From: Emticicia sp. 21SJ11W-3
GTDB taxonomy: Bacteria > Bacteroidota > Bacteroidia > Cytophagales > Spirosomataceae
Reading direction: 5' to 3'
Length of the DNA: 64,000 nt
Assembly: GCF_024138715.1 (NCBI RefSeq)
Contig: NZ_CP092074.1
Coordinates: forward strand, 4,960,001-5,024,000
Position numbers and translations under genes: made by a program. Below, one piece after another: positions 44,890 to 53,932 of the stretch (positions are counted from its first letter, which is position 1; each line of letters starts with the position of its first letter). A model generated the notes under the pieces. It had not been told where the DNA came from. It did no database searches and saw only the letters and a list, made by a program, of their open reading frames with translations.

Positions 44890-44925
44890 CAAAGTTATTA
44901 TATTATTTGGAATTAGTCTAAATAA
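44890..44925. promoter_or_regulatory. Divergent promoter with a 23-bp imperfect palindrome (Fur/DtxR-like operator)
   Basis: The palindrome at 44903-44925 has arms TTATTTGGAAT and AGTCTAAATAA that match at 9 of 11 positions around a central T. It lies just upstream of the minus-strand box TAACTTTG (44890-44897) of the TonB receptor and between the two divergent operons. The TTTAGA...TCTAAA-type arms resemble iron-repressor boxes described for Bacteroidota. The repressor identity is inferred. Confidence 0.5.
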
Positions 44926-44961
44926 ATATAATATTTGCAAAAATAAAATTCACCCAAGTAT

Positions 44962-45216
44962 ATGATTGGTATCTTACTGATAACAACCGGAACCTTTTTG
45001 CATTATTCAAAGTCGAAGTATTTTCCAAAAAGTATAAAACCAGCTAAAAGCAATGTTTGGTTAAACCTGCTTTCTATAATTGCCGGGGCGGGTCTGTTAA
45101 TTGACAATTGGGGCTGGGCTAGTGGGTTGTTATATGCCTTATGCGCTTACATGCTTGCTACTGTGGTATTACAAATAGCCCTGATTACTATTGATGAACT
45201 CTCCAAAAAATCCTGA
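44962..45216 (+). CDS. Small membrane protein, DUF3325-like
   Basis: This 84-residue protein has two or three transmembrane segments (MIGILLITTGTFLHY; LLSIIAGAGLL; ASGLLYALCAYMLATVVLQIAL). The GWASGLLYALCAY pattern recalls DUF3325, a small inner-membrane protein next to PepSY reductases in pseudomonad siderophore loci. The similarity is my reading, not a search result. It leads a three-gene run with the DUF3649-like and PepSY genes, divergent from the TonB receptor. Confidence 0.55.
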   Translation: MIGILLITTGTFLHYSKSKYFPKSIKPAKSNVWLNLLSIIAGAGLLIDNWGWASGLLYALCAYMLATVVLQIALITIDELSKKS

Positions 45217-45233
45217 ATTAACTAATTTAATCC

Positions 45234-45521
45234 ATGCCAGCTAAAAAAGAGTATTTATCAAGCCCCGGCCAAAGAGCGCTAAAAATAGCTACGGCTATTC
45301 TGGGTGGTTATTTTCTTTCTATTACGTTTCATTTATGCCTTGGGGCGCTGATGCCTGCTGAGGGCCGGAACGTAGTAATGCTTACATCCACATTTACCCT
45401 CTTTTTTATTTGGGGAGTGTTGATGATTCTGCCGTTTCTGGCTAAAAACGCCTGGAAGATCCTTGGGCTTTACTTACTGCTTATTCTTTTATTTTCTGTT
45501 ACCGTATTCTTTATCCGTTAA
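45234..45521 (+). CDS. Small membrane protein, DUF3649-like
   Basis: This 95-residue protein has a basic N-terminus and three hydrophobic segments (IATAILGGYFLSITFHLCLG; LTSTFTLFFIWGVLMILPF; ILGLYLLLILLFSVTVFF). The AILGGY start and WGVLMILP region resemble DUF3649, the companion of PepSY proteins in some iron-uptake loci. The assignment is tentative. It lies 17 bp after the first small gene and 5 bp before the PepSY gene. Confidence 0.55.
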   Translation: MPAKKEYLSSPGQRALKIATAILGGYFLSITFHLCLGALMPAEGRNVVMLTSTFTLFFIWGVLMILPFLAKNAWKILGLYLLLILLFSVTVFFIR

Positions 45522-45526
45522 TACAA

Positions 45527-47137
45527 ATGAAATTAAGTGGCTTACCTAACAGGGCTTTTCATATACTTTTTCATACCCACACTGTTTCAGGCATTACTAT
45601 CAGCTTTGTGCTGTATGTAATTTTTTTTGCAGGTGCCTTTACGCTCTTCAAAGATGAATTTTATCAATGGGAAAACCCCAAAGCACGGCATCCGATTACA
45701 AAACCTGTAGATTACGATGCCCTACTGGCAAAGATTAAGACGAAGCAGCCGGGTTTTGATGTTAATGATGATGTTTTCATTTATCTTCCTACCAGCCATA
45801 AGCCGGTTGTGGGCTTTTTTGGCCACCAGGTACCTAAAAACAAAATGGAAGAAGACCACTTTCATGCACAGTATTATCCTGAGAATAACCAATTACATAT
45901 AGGAGAAGAACCCTCTACCATTGGAGAAACACTATACCGCTTACATTTTCTGGATCAGATTCCTTTTTATATTGGCCGATACATAGCTGGTTTTGTGGCG
46001 CACTTTTTTCTTTTTGCCGTTTTTACCGGAGTTCTGATTCACTGGCGGAACATTGTAACGAAGTTCTACGGGTTTTCATTAAAGGGAACATTAAAACAAA
46101 TCTGGACCAGCTCGCACACTACGCTTGGTATGCTGGGTTTGCCTTTTCAGTTAATGTATGCCATTACAGGCGCTTATTATATGTTGTCTATCCTGATACT
46201 TTTGCCGGTGGTGATGGTTTTCTTTAACGGAGACCAGAAGAAAGTATTTGCCTTGATACGCCCAGCAGATGCCATAGTACTGAACGAGAAGTCGCCACTG
46301 GCCCGAAACCATGTCAGCATTAGCCGCTCGCTGGATGAAATAAGAGCAAAATACCCCGATTTTATGCTTAAAAGAGTAAACCTGAAGCACTATGGCAGGG
46401 AAGATGCCCTGATGACTGTATACGGAAAAGACCCGAATTATTTTTCAGGCGATGGTATGCTTGCCATACAATTAAAAGACGGCAAAAAAGTGGTAGACAT
46501 GATGCCCGGCAACAAAACCTACGTGCAGTCGGTATTATTTGGTATAGCGCGGGTACACTTTGCCACTTTTGGAGGGGTGTTACTTAAATTCATCTATTTT
46601 TTTCTGGCACTAATAACCTGCTTTGTAATTATCAGCGGAGTTTTGTTATGGAAAGAAGCACGCAACAAAAAAAACTATACCGTCAGGCAAAAGCGCTTTC
46701 ATCATCGGGTAACTATGGGTTATCTGGCTATCTGTTTCGGGCTGTTTCCGGCTATTGCCCTATTGTTTATAGCAGAAAGGGTTATTCCGGCAGGCCTCAT
46801 TAATCATGTTCAACTGGTCAATACTACTTTCTTCCTTTCATGGCTGGTTTTAACCCTGGCCGGACTATTCTGGAAAACCGAAGCCGGGCTTACCCGCGGT
46901 TATCTGGTTTCTGGCGGGGTGCTGTCATTGTTTGTGCCAGTAGCCAATGGCTTCTGTACGGATGACTGGCTCTGGAAGACCCTGAGCAACAGGCAGTACA
47001 ATTTAGCCGCGGTAGATTTCTTCTGGCTGGCAACAGGTATAATATGCCTCACGCTGGTTGCCCGATTCTGGAAAAAGCCCGATGCGAAACCCCAAACCCC
47101 GGTTACCCAAAACCATAAAGCCATGCTAAAAAGCTAA
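45527..47137 (+). CDS. PepSY-associated membrane protein (PiuB-like)
   Basis: This 536-residue inner-membrane protein of the PepSY-TM / PiuB family has an N-terminal helix (ISFVLYVIFFAGAFTLF), a PepSY periplasmic domain (about 110-170 and 280-340) and more membrane segments at about 150-175, 195-230, 340-370 and 395-470. Pseudomonad relatives (FpvG) reduce ferric siderophores in the periplasm, releasing iron. Here it is the last gene of a plus-strand operon divergent from a TonB receptor, consistent with iron reduction (inference). No CXXC or heme motif is obvious. Confidence 0.82.
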   Translation: MKLSGLPNRAFHILFHTHTVSGITISFVLYVIFFAGAFTLFKDEFYQWENPKARHPITKPVDYDALLAKIKTKQPGFDVNDDVFIYLPTSHKPVVGFFGHQVPKNKMEEDHFHAQYYPENNQLHIGEEPSTIGETLYRLHFLDQIPFYIGRYIAGFVAHFFLFAVFTGVLIHWRNIVTKFYGFSLKGTLKQIWTSSHTTLGMLGLPFQLMYAITGAYYMLSILILLPVVMVFFNGDQKKVFALIRPADAIVLNEKSPLARNHVSISRSLDEIRAKYPDFMLKRVNLKHYGREDALMTVYGKDPNYFSGDGMLAIQLKDGKKVVDMMPGNKTYVQSVLFGIARVHFATFGGVLLKFIYFFLALITCFVIISGVLLWKEARNKKNYTVRQKRFHHRVTMGYLAICFGLFPAIALLFIAERVIPAGLINHVQLVNTTFFLSWLVLTLAGLFWKTEAGLTRGYLVSGGVLSLFVPVANGFCTDDWLWKTLSNRQYNLAAVDFFWLATGIICLTLVARFWKKPDAKPQTPVTQNHKAMLKS

Positions 47138-47320
47138 TGCCTACGTATAAACACCGGGGTGGCTAAACTTTAAATAAAAATTGTACTTTATGAAGTATTA
47201 CCTGTGATTATCAGGTAATTTGAACTAATCAGTATAATTTTTCCATTATTTTTACAGAAAAGATTCACTAACGGCAAAAGTGTTAAGTTATTGAGTCATA
47301 AGCATTTATTGTAAAGATTT

Positions 47321-47578
47321 ATGGAAACCTTAGGATATATAGCAGGCATATTAACCACGGTTGCGTTTGTGCCTCAAGTACTTCAAATCTACAAAACCAA
47401 ATCGGCCAAAGATGTATCGCTGGCCATGTTTCTTATTTTTACTACTGGTGTTGTTATGTGGCTGGTTTATGGTATAAAAGTTAATGCTTTTCCGGTTATT
47501 GCTGCCAATGGTGTAACACTCATTTTGTCTTTGGTAATTCTCTTCTTCAAGTTTAAGTATAAAAACCACTCGCTTTAG
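47321..47578 (+). CDS. SemiSWEET-family small transporter
   Basis: This 85-residue protein has three transmembrane helices (LGYIAGILTTVAFVPQVLQIY; VSLAMFLIFTTGVVMWLVYGI; FPVIAANGVTLILSLVILFF). The PQ motif in VPQ and the KSAKDVS loop are characteristic of SemiSWEET sugar transporters, which work as dimers. It lies about 220 bp upstream of xylA; xylA has its own promoter-like site, so the pairing with sugar catabolism is only suggestive. Confidence 0.9.
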   Translation: METLGYIAGILTTVAFVPQVLQIYKTKSAKDVSLAMFLIFTTGVVMWLVYGIKVNAFPVIAANGVTLILSLVILFFKFKYKNHSL

Positions 47579-47700
47579 TAAGTTGAAAGGGTTTAAAGCG
47601 CTGCACTTTTAATTATCAGAATTTTCTTACAATTTTGAACAGGCATTTTCATGTCTGGTTTTTTTGTTTTTATGCCCACCTAAACCTGTTTTGCAAATAC

Positions 47701-47734
47701 TTTGAATAAAAATCAAAAAATAATTGTAAGTTTG
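47701..47734 (+). promoter_or_regulatory. Promoter for xylA
   Basis: TTTG at 47701-47704, a 22-nt spacer and TAAGTTTG at 47727-47734 match the Bacteroidetes promoter consensus. The predicted leader is about 55 nt. Confidence 0.6.
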
Positions 47735-47796
47735 ACACTTAATAATTTACTTGCATCAAATTTTAAAATTATTCATAGCTCAACCGACCAGCAATC

Positions 47797-49137
47797 ATGG
47801 CAAATTTAAAAGTTACCATAGGTGAAAAAGAGTATTTTCCTTTTATTAAGGGGCCTATTTCCTATGAAGGTAAAGAATCAAATAATTATTTGGCGTTTAA
47901 ATATTACGATGCCAATCGTGTAGTAGCAGGCAAAACCATGGCAGAACACCTGCGCTTTGCAACTGCCTACTGGCATACTTTCTGTGGCACAGGCGGCGAC
48001 CCGTTTGGCCCCGGCACAAAAGATTTTCCTTGGGACCAGGCCGGCGACCCCATGCAGGCAGCCAAAGACAAGCTGGATGCAGCGTTTGAGTTCATGACCA
48101 AACTGGGCACCCCTTACTATTGTTTCCACGATATTGATATCGCCCCTGAAGGCAATTCACAAAGCGAATTCGAACAAAACTTAAAAACCATTGTTGCGCT
48201 TGCCAAGAAAAAACAAGAAGAAAGCGGTGTGAAATTATTGTGGGGTACCGCCAACCTGTTTTCGCACAAACGCTATATGAATGGTGCGTCTACCAATCCT
48301 GACTTTGCGGTTGTGGCACATGGTGGCTTGCAAGTAAAGAACGCCATTGATGCAACTATCGCCTTAGGCGGTGAAGGTTACGTATTCTGGGGAGGTCGCG
48401 AAGGTTATATGTCGCTTCTGAATACCAATACTAAACGTGAAATTGACCACCTGGCGCAATTCCTGACTATCGCTCGCGATTATGCACGCAGCCAGGGATT
48501 CACCGGTAAATTCTATATCGAGCCAAAACCTTGTGAGCCATCGAAACATCAGTATGATTACGATGCGCAAACGGTTATCGGCTTCTTGCGTAATTATGGT
48601 TTAGATAAAGATTTCCAGATTAATGCTGAAGTAAACCACGCTACATTGGCAGGCCATACTTTTGCTCATGAATTGCAAATGGCAGCTGACGCCGGTATGC
48701 TGGGCAGTATTGATGCCAACCGCGGCGACTACCAGAACGGTTGGGATACAGACCAGTTCCCTATCGATTTGTTTGAACTGACCGAGGCTATGCTGGTTAT
48801 TTTGGAAGCAGGTGGTTTCCAGACAGGTGGTATTAACTTTGATGCCAAAACCCGCAGAAACTCAACCGACCTTGAAGATATCTTTATTGCACACATTGCA
48901 GGTATGGACGCATTTGCCAGAGCCTTGTTAATTGCCAACGATATACTTGAGAAATCGGAATACAAAAAACTACGTGCCAACCGTTATGCTTCGTTCGACA
49001 GCGGCGACGGTGCCGCATTTGAAGCAGGTAAACTAACGCTGACCGACCTGAGAGACATTGCTTTGAGAGACGGTGAGCCTAAAGTTATCAGCGGCAAGCA
49101 GGAATTGTTTGAGATGATTATCAATCAATACATCTAA
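47797..49137 (+). CDS. xylA: Xylose isomerase
   Basis: This 446-residue class II xylose isomerase converts D-xylose to D-xylulose (and glucose to fructose) using divalent metals. Catalytic His111 and Asp114 lie in [11 protein letters not shown]. Metal and substrate motifs include [44 protein letters not shown] and GSIDANRGD. The length is normal. A strong promoter-like site precedes it and a perfect hairpin follows. No xylulokinase gene appears in this window. Confidence 0.96.
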   Translation: MANLKVTIGEKEYFPFIKGPISYEGKESNNYLAFKYYDANRVVAGKTMAEHLRFATAYWHTFCGTGGDPFGPGTKDFPWDQAGDPMQAAKDKLDAAFEFMTKLGTPYYCFHDIDIAPEGNSQSEFEQNLKTIVALAKKKQEESGVKLLWGTANLFSHKRYMNGASTNPDFAVVAHGGLQVKNAIDATIALGGEGYVFWGGREGYMSLLNTNTKREIDHLAQFLTIARDYARSQGFTGKFYIEPKPCEPSKHQYDYDAQTVIGFLRNYGLDKDFQINAEVNHATLAGHTFAHELQMAADAGMLGSIDANRGDYQNGWDTDQFPIDLFELTEAMLVILEAGGFQTGGINFDAKTRRNSTDLEDIFIAHIAGMDAFARALLIANDILEKSEYKKLRANRYASFDSGDGAAFEAGKLTLTDLRDIALRDGEPKVISGKQELFEMIINQYI

Positions 49138-49154
49138 TCTCTAATATGTTATAT

Positions 49155-49189
49155 AAAAGCCCTGTAAAATAGAAATTACAGGGCTTTTT
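49155..49189 (+). terminator. Terminator after xylA
   Basis: A perfect 13-bp stem (AAAAGCCCTGTAA at 49155-49167, TTACAGGGCTTTT at 49176-49188) has an 8-nt loop and a T tail. Confidence 0.9.
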
Positions 49190-49221
49190 ATATGAATTTT
49201 CAATTAATTTTATTGCTGCTG

Positions 49222-49252
49222 ATTGCCAATTAAAATATTTACCTTAATTTTG
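49222..49252 (+). promoter_or_regulatory. Promoter for guaB
   Basis: ATTG at 49222-49225, a 19-nt spacer and TAATTTTG at 49245-49252 fit TTG/TAnnTTTG. Transcription would start near 49259, giving a leader of about 26 nt. Confidence 0.55.
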
Positions 49253-49284
49253 CTTGGCAAATAAGAAAACGTAATTTATTTGCT

Positions 49285-50751
49285 ATGTTAGATTCTTCAA
49301 AGTTGCTTTACGAAGCACTCACCTACGACGACGTTCTCCTCGTTCCGGCTTATTCAGAAGTTCTTCCCCGCGATACGCAAACGAAAACTTACCTGACGCA
49401 AAATATACAATTGAATATTCCTCTCATTTCGGCGGCTATGGATACCGTTACCGAATATGAAATGGCTATTGCTATGGCACAGGAAGGGGGTATCGGTATT
49501 ATCCACAAAAACATGACCATTGAACAACAAGCCGAGCAGGTACGCAAGGTGAAACGTTCTGAAAGCGGCATGATTATAGACCCCATTACACTGAGCGAAG
49601 GCGCCCTTATCGGCGATGCCTTACGTTTAATGGCTGAGTTCAGGGTAGGTGGTATACCGGTTATTGACGAAAACAATAAATTGAAGGGTATTGTAACCAA
49701 CAGGGATTTGCGTTTCCAGACGGAAATGACAAAACCCATTGTGGATATAATGACTAAAGATAACCTGATAGTTGGATATGAAGGAGCAGGCCTGGCAGAA
49801 GCGGAAGAGATTCTGAAAAACTATAAGATTGAAAAATTACCGATAGTTGACAGAGAGTATCGCCTGATAGGTTTAATTACCTACCGTGATATTCTGAAAA
49901 AGAAAGACCGCCCCAACGCAGCTAAAGACCGCCTGGGTCGTCTGATTGCCGGAGCCGCAGTTGGCGTTACACCAGATATTGAAAAACGCGTAGAAAGCCT
50001 CATAAAAGCCGGTGTGGATGTTGTAAGTATTGACACTGCACACGGACACTCAAAGGGTGTTATTGAAACCCTTAAACGTATCAAGCTGGCGTTTCCGAAA
50101 CTGGATGTAATTGTTGGAAACATTGCCACAGCCGAAGCAGCCGAAGCGCTGGCCAAAGCAGGTGCAGATGCCATTAAGGTTGGTGTAGGGCCGGGCAGTA
50201 TTTGTACCACGCGTATTATAGCAGGTATAGGTATGCCGCAGTTATCGGCCATTGCCGATTCAGCTGTTGCCGCAGCTAAATACGGTGTTCCGGTTATTGC
50301 CGATGGCGGTATACGTTTCTCGGGCGATATCACCAAAGCCATTGCCGCAGGTGCAAACACGGTAATGATGGGTTCATTATTGGCCGGCACCGAAGAAGCC
50401 CCTGGAGAAATGGTTATCTACGAAGGACGTAAATTTAAAACGTACCGTGGTATGGGTTCAGTAGAAGCCATGGAAGATGGCTCGAAAGACCGTTATTTCC
50501 AGGATGCCGAAGATGATATCAAAAAGCTGGTTCCGGAAGGCATTGTAGGTCGTGTACCTTACAAAGGCCGTGCTGCCGAGATTCTGTACCAAATGGTAGG
50601 CGGCTTAAAAGCCGGTATGGGTTATTGCGGCGCTGGAGACATAGCTACCTTACAACAGGCTAAATTTGTAAAAATAACAGCAGCCGGTATTAAAGAAAGC
50701 CATCCGCACGATATCCAGATTATGCGTGAGGCGCCGAATTATTCGAGGTAA
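49285..50751 (+). CDS. guaB: IMP dehydrogenase
   Basis: This 488-residue protein catalyses the first committed step of GMP synthesis, IMP to XMP with NAD. The catalytic cysteine is Cys307 in [10 protein letters not shown]. Two CBS domains occupy about residues 95-205. The active-site flap region RGMGSVEAM and the C-terminal [14 protein letters not shown] segment are intact. It has its own promoter-like site and terminator. Ordinary housekeeping gene. Confidence 0.97.
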   Translation: MLDSSKLLYEALTYDDVLLVPAYSEVLPRDTQTKTYLTQNIQLNIPLISAAMDTVTEYEMAIAMAQEGGIGIIHKNMTIEQQAEQVRKVKRSESGMIIDPITLSEGALIGDALRLMAEFRVGGIPVIDENNKLKGIVTNRDLRFQTEMTKPIVDIMTKDNLIVGYEGAGLAEAEEILKNYKIEKLPIVDREYRLIGLITYRDILKKKDRPNAAKDRLGRLIAGAAVGVTPDIEKRVESLIKAGVDVVSIDTAHGHSKGVIETLKRIKLAFPKLDVIVGNIATAEAAEALAKAGADAIKVGVGPGSICTTRIIAGIGMPQLSAIADSAVAAAKYGVPVIADGGIRFSGDITKAIAAGANTVMMGSLLAGTEEAPGEMVIYEGRKFKTYRGMGSVEAMEDGSKDRYFQDAEDDIKKLVPEGIVGRVPYKGRAAEILYQMVGGLKAGMGYCGAGDIATLQQAKFVKITAAGIKESHPHDIQIMREAPNYSR

Positions 50752-50780
50752 GAATAACATCTTCCAGATAAATACTCTTG

Positions 50781-50811
50781 AGAGGCTCCGCGTGGGCCTC
50801 TTTTGTTTTTT
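50781..50811 (+). terminator. Terminator after guaB
   Basis: AGAGGC (50781-50786) and GCCTCT (50796-50801) plus an inner CC/GG form a bulged stem, followed by a T-rich run. Confidence 0.7.
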
Positions 50812-50851
50812 CTATCCTAATCAATGGTCATGGTTTTTTGCCTACTTATTT

Positions 50852-50874
50852 TATATTTGTAGTTTAAACTACAA
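50852..50874 (+). promoter_or_regulatory. Perfect 18-bp palindrome at the GH43-like gene start
   Basis: TTGTAGTTTAAACTACAA (50857-50874) is a perfect palindrome. It overlaps TATATTTG (50852-50859), a -7-like box, and ends three bases before the ATG at 50878. A dimeric repressor bound here would cover the promoter and transcription start. No good -33 element at normal spacing was seen. Confidence 0.5.
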
Positions 50875-50877
50875 CCT

Positions 50878-52668
50878 ATGAAACGCTTTCAACTATTATT
50901 CAGCCTGTTATTCATTACTTCTTTTAGCCTGGCGCAAAGCCCTCAGCTGAACATTGCCAAACCAAAACCATTTAAGCAGAAAACCTTCTGCAATCCGATG
51001 GATATTAACTACCAGTATAACTGGGAACAGACCAACGAAAAAATATCGTATCGCTCAGGTGCCGACCCTGTGATTATCACCCATAAAAATGAATACTATT
51101 TGTTCCATACTATTCAGGGTGGATACTGGAAATCGAAAGACCTGCTGAACTGGCATTATATTATACCCAGCCGCTGGCCAATGGAAGATATGTGCGCACC
51201 TGCGGCCATTTCGGTGAGAGATACACTTTACCTTTTCCAATCAACCTTTCAGCAAAGACCTATTTTTTATACTACCACGCCAGAGAACGGCAAACTGCAT
51301 TTTTATAACCGCTGGTTGCCGCAATTACCTAAAGATATTGGCCCGTGGGACCCCGCCCTATTCCATGACGAGGACACCGACCGCTGGTTTATGTACTGGG
51401 GGTCTTCAAACGTGTATCCGCTTTTCGGAGCCGAACTCGACAAAAACAAAAACCTGACTTATAAAGAGAAAAACAATTATAAAGGGCTGATATACCTGCA
51501 TCCGGAAAAACACGGTTGGGAGCGCTTTGGCCGCGACCACCGCGACACCATCAAGCCATTTACCGAAGGCGCATGGATGACCAAACATAACGGCAAATAC
51601 TACCTGCAATATGGCGCACCGGGTACAGAATATAACGTGTACGCCAACGGTACTTATGTAGGCGATGACCCGCTGGGCCCATTTACGTATGCACCTTATA
51701 ATCCGGTTTCGTACAAACCCGGTGGATTCATGACAGGTATGGGGCATGGAAATACTTTCAAAGATTTATACGGCAACTACTGGAACACCGGCACGCCCTG
51801 GATTGCCGTAAACTGGAATTTTGAACGCCGGATAGAGATGGTTCCGGCGGGGTTTGATAAAGACGGACAAATGTATGCCAATACCCGCTTTGCGGATTTC
51901 CCTCAAATATTGCCTACCAAAAAATGGACAGATAAAAACGAGCTTTTTGCAGGATGGATGCTGCTCTCTTACAAAAAACCGGTTAGGTCTTCTTCGGTGC
52001 AGGATGAGAAGTTCTCGGCCAATCTGGTAACGGACGAAAACCCCCGGACCTTCTGGGTAGCTAAAACCAACAAAAGCGGCGAAACACTAACAATTGATTT
52101 AGAAAAACCACAGGATGTGCATTCGCTGCAAATCAATTATACCGATTATAAGTCTGATATTTACGATAGCGCCTTGCCAAAGGTGTATATTCAATACAGA
52201 TTGTATGCTTCAACAGACGCCAAAAACTGGACAAAGATTGTAGATAACACGAACGAGCAAAGAGACCGCCCCAATGCGTATGAAGAACTGGCAAAACCTG
52301 TAAGAGCACGCTACATTAAATTTGAAAATGTACATGTGCCAATGCCTAACCTGGCCATAAGCGATATCAGGATTTTTGGAAAAGGAACTGGCAAGGCTCC
52401 GGTAACACCAGAAGGACTGACCGCAAGCCGACAAACTGACGAACGCAATGCAGACATCAGCTGGCAGAAAGTGCCTGACGCAGTGGGCTATAATATTTTA
52501 TGGGGCATCGCCCCTGATAAGCTGTATCAGACTTACCAGATATGGGGAGACGCCCCTTCTAATCTTGAACTAAGGGCCTTAACGGTTGGGCAAAAGTACT
52601 ACTTTGCTATTGAGGCCTTTAATGAAAACGGCGTTTCTGCCGTAAGCCGGGTAGTTGGCCCTAAATAA
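50878..52668 (+). CDS. Secreted GH43-like glycoside hydrolase with discoidin and Fn3 domains
   Basis: This 596-residue protein has a signal peptide (LLFSLLFITSFSLA). The GH43-like five-bladed propeller spans about 40-350, with candidate acid/base residues Asp63 (SGADPVI), Asp158 (GPWDPALF) and Glu230 (FTEGAWM). A discoidin (F5/8-type) beta-sandwich (about 365-505) follows, then a fibronectin type III domain (about 510-596). GH43 members act on arabinan, xylan or galactan; the substrate is unknown here. It is monocistronic. Its stop directly abuts the stop of the convergent Gfo/Idh gene, with no spacer. An 18-bp palindrome overlaps the promoter. Confidence 0.85.
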   Translation: MKRFQLLFSLLFITSFSLAQSPQLNIAKPKPFKQKTFCNPMDINYQYNWEQTNEKISYRSGADPVIITHKNEYYLFHTIQGGYWKSKDLLNWHYIIPSRWPMEDMCAPAAISVRDTLYLFQSTFQQRPIFYTTTPENGKLHFYNRWLPQLPKDIGPWDPALFHDEDTDRWFMYWGSSNVYPLFGAELDKNKNLTYKEKNNYKGLIYLHPEKHGWERFGRDHRDTIKPFTEGAWMTKHNGKYYLQYGAPGTEYNVYANGTYVGDDPLGPFTYAPYNPVSYKPGGFMTGMGHGNTFKDLYGNYWNTGTPWIAVNWNFERRIEMVPAGFDKDGQMYANTRFADFPQILPTKKWTDKNELFAGWMLLSYKKPVRSSSVQDEKFSANLVTDENPRTFWVAKTNKSGETLTIDLEKPQDVHSLQINYTDYKSDIYDSALPKVYIQYRLYASTDAKNWTKIVDNTNEQRDRPNAYEELAKPVRARYIKFENVHVPMPNLAISDIRIFGKGTGKAPVTPEGLTASRQTDERNADISWQKVPDAVGYNILWGIAPDKLYQTYQIWGDAPSNLELRALTVGQKYYFAIEAFNENGVSAVSRVVGPK

Positions 52669-53757
52669 TTATTTTAGTTCAATGGTTTTTTTGGCTTTGG
52701 CCGATTTCACGGCCGCATCCAGAATTTCCATGGCAACCATATTGATTTTCAATGACCCTAAATCATTTTCAGATTTTACTTTGCCTCGTACCACCGCGGC
52801 AAAGTAACTGAATGGGTCGTTCAGCGGATACGCTAATGGTTTAATCTCTACCTTTTCTTCCGGTGGGGCGTTTCTATCTCCTTTTCTTACACGCATTTGC
52901 TGGGTTCTATCTGCAATGATATATCCGTTTTTGCCATAGAATTCTGCATCTTTTCTGTCAAATGGCCAATTCCATGAAGCCTGAAATATACCTTGTGCTT
53001 TAGGATAAGTTACAATAATAGTAGCCTCATCATCCACTTTTGGGTAAGTTTCGGGTTTGATAGTCTGCGTAACAGCTGTTACCGATAGAGGTCTTTCGCC
53101 TTTCATAATCCAGGCCATAATATCGGTTCCGTAACAACCAAAGTCAATAATTGCGCCGCCGCCGTTTTTTACGGGGTCAGCCAGCCAGTCGAGAAACGTT
53201 TTACTAACCCCTATTTCTTTAGGGCCAGAGTGACCGTCATGTATCACCACCTTTCTGATTTCACCAATTTCATTGCGCTCATTAATCATTTTGTAGGCTT
53301 CATGATTACTTGCATACCAGGTGGTTTCATAATTGGTCAATAACTGAATCTTATGCTTTTTGGCCAGTGCCTCCATTTGTTTGGCAGTTTCAAAATTAAC
53401 CGCTAATGGTTTTTCAACCATTACATGCACTCCCTTTGGGGCACATTTCTGTACAGTTTCCAGATGCTCAATAATACTTCTGAAATCGCAGACGGCTTCC
53501 GGTTTTGCTTTCTCAATCATTTCGTCGAGACTGGCATACCACAGGCTTTCGGGCAATTTGTATTCTGCCAGGTATTTCATGGCCAATGCCTTATCCGGTT
53601 CGGCAAAGCCCACAATCTCAACACCTTCGTGCTTAATGGTATGCAGAATTTGCCGAACGTGGTCGTGTGTCATACCCACAATACCCATACGTACCGGTTT
53701 ATCTTGCGCAAAAGTTACCTGAATGGTAACCAACAGGAGAAGAAAAATTTTTTTCAT
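52669..53757 (-). CDS. Secreted Gfo/Idh/MocA-family oxidoreductase
   Basis: This 362-residue NAD(P)-dependent dehydrogenase has a signal peptide (MKKIFLLLLVTIQVTFA). The Rossmann start is MGIVGMTHDHV, and MVEKPLAVN is the characteristic EKP motif. The C-terminal domain holds a GGAIIDFGCYGTDI sequence with the typical His/Tyr substrate region. Exported members of this family are common in Bacteroidota, and a subset acts on glycosides through transient oxidation. It is convergent with the GH43-like gene; shared polysaccharide use is speculative. Confidence 0.85.
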   Translation of the reverse strand: MKKIFLLLLVTIQVTFAQDKPVRMGIVGMTHDHVRQILHTIKHEGVEIVGFAEPDKALAMKYLAEYKLPESLWYASLDEMIEKAKPEAVCDFRSIIEHLETVQKCAPKGVHVMVEKPLAVNFETAKQMEALAKKHKIQLLTNYETTWYASNHEAYKMINERNEIGEIRKVVIHDGHSGPKEIGVSKTFLDWLADPVKNGGGAIIDFGCYGTDIMAWIMKGERPLSVTAVTQTIKPETYPKVDDEATIIVTYPKAQGIFQASWNWPFDRKDAEFYGKNGYIIADRTQQMRVRKGDRNAPPEEKVEIKPLAYPLNDPFSYFAAVVRGKVKSENDLGSLKINMVAMEILDAAVKSAKAKKTIELK

Positions 53758-53842
53758 AGGTTTAAATAAGGTTGAATAAAAACAAATTTAATTAAAAAGC
53801 GCAGCAAAGACTTTTTTTAAGGAATCTTTTCACGATAAACCC

Positions 53843-53850
53843 TATTTTTG
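53843..53850 (+). promoter_or_regulatory. -7-like box upstream of gldA
   Basis: TATTTTTG (53843-53850) matches TAnnTTTG, about 80 nt before the ATG at 53933. A clear -33 element was not found, so this is a weak call. Confidence 0.3.
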
Positions 53851-53932
53851 CGTTAAGAACCTATAAAACCATTACATGTATCGATTACCCAGGGGATTAA
53901 TATCGGTACTGATATCATAGAACAGCCAGACC

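Noticed and set aside
49881-50390. A 169-codon open frame antisense to guaB
   Set aside because: It lies wholly inside the strongly conserved guaB coding region and encodes no recognisable protein; it is a shadow of codon use.
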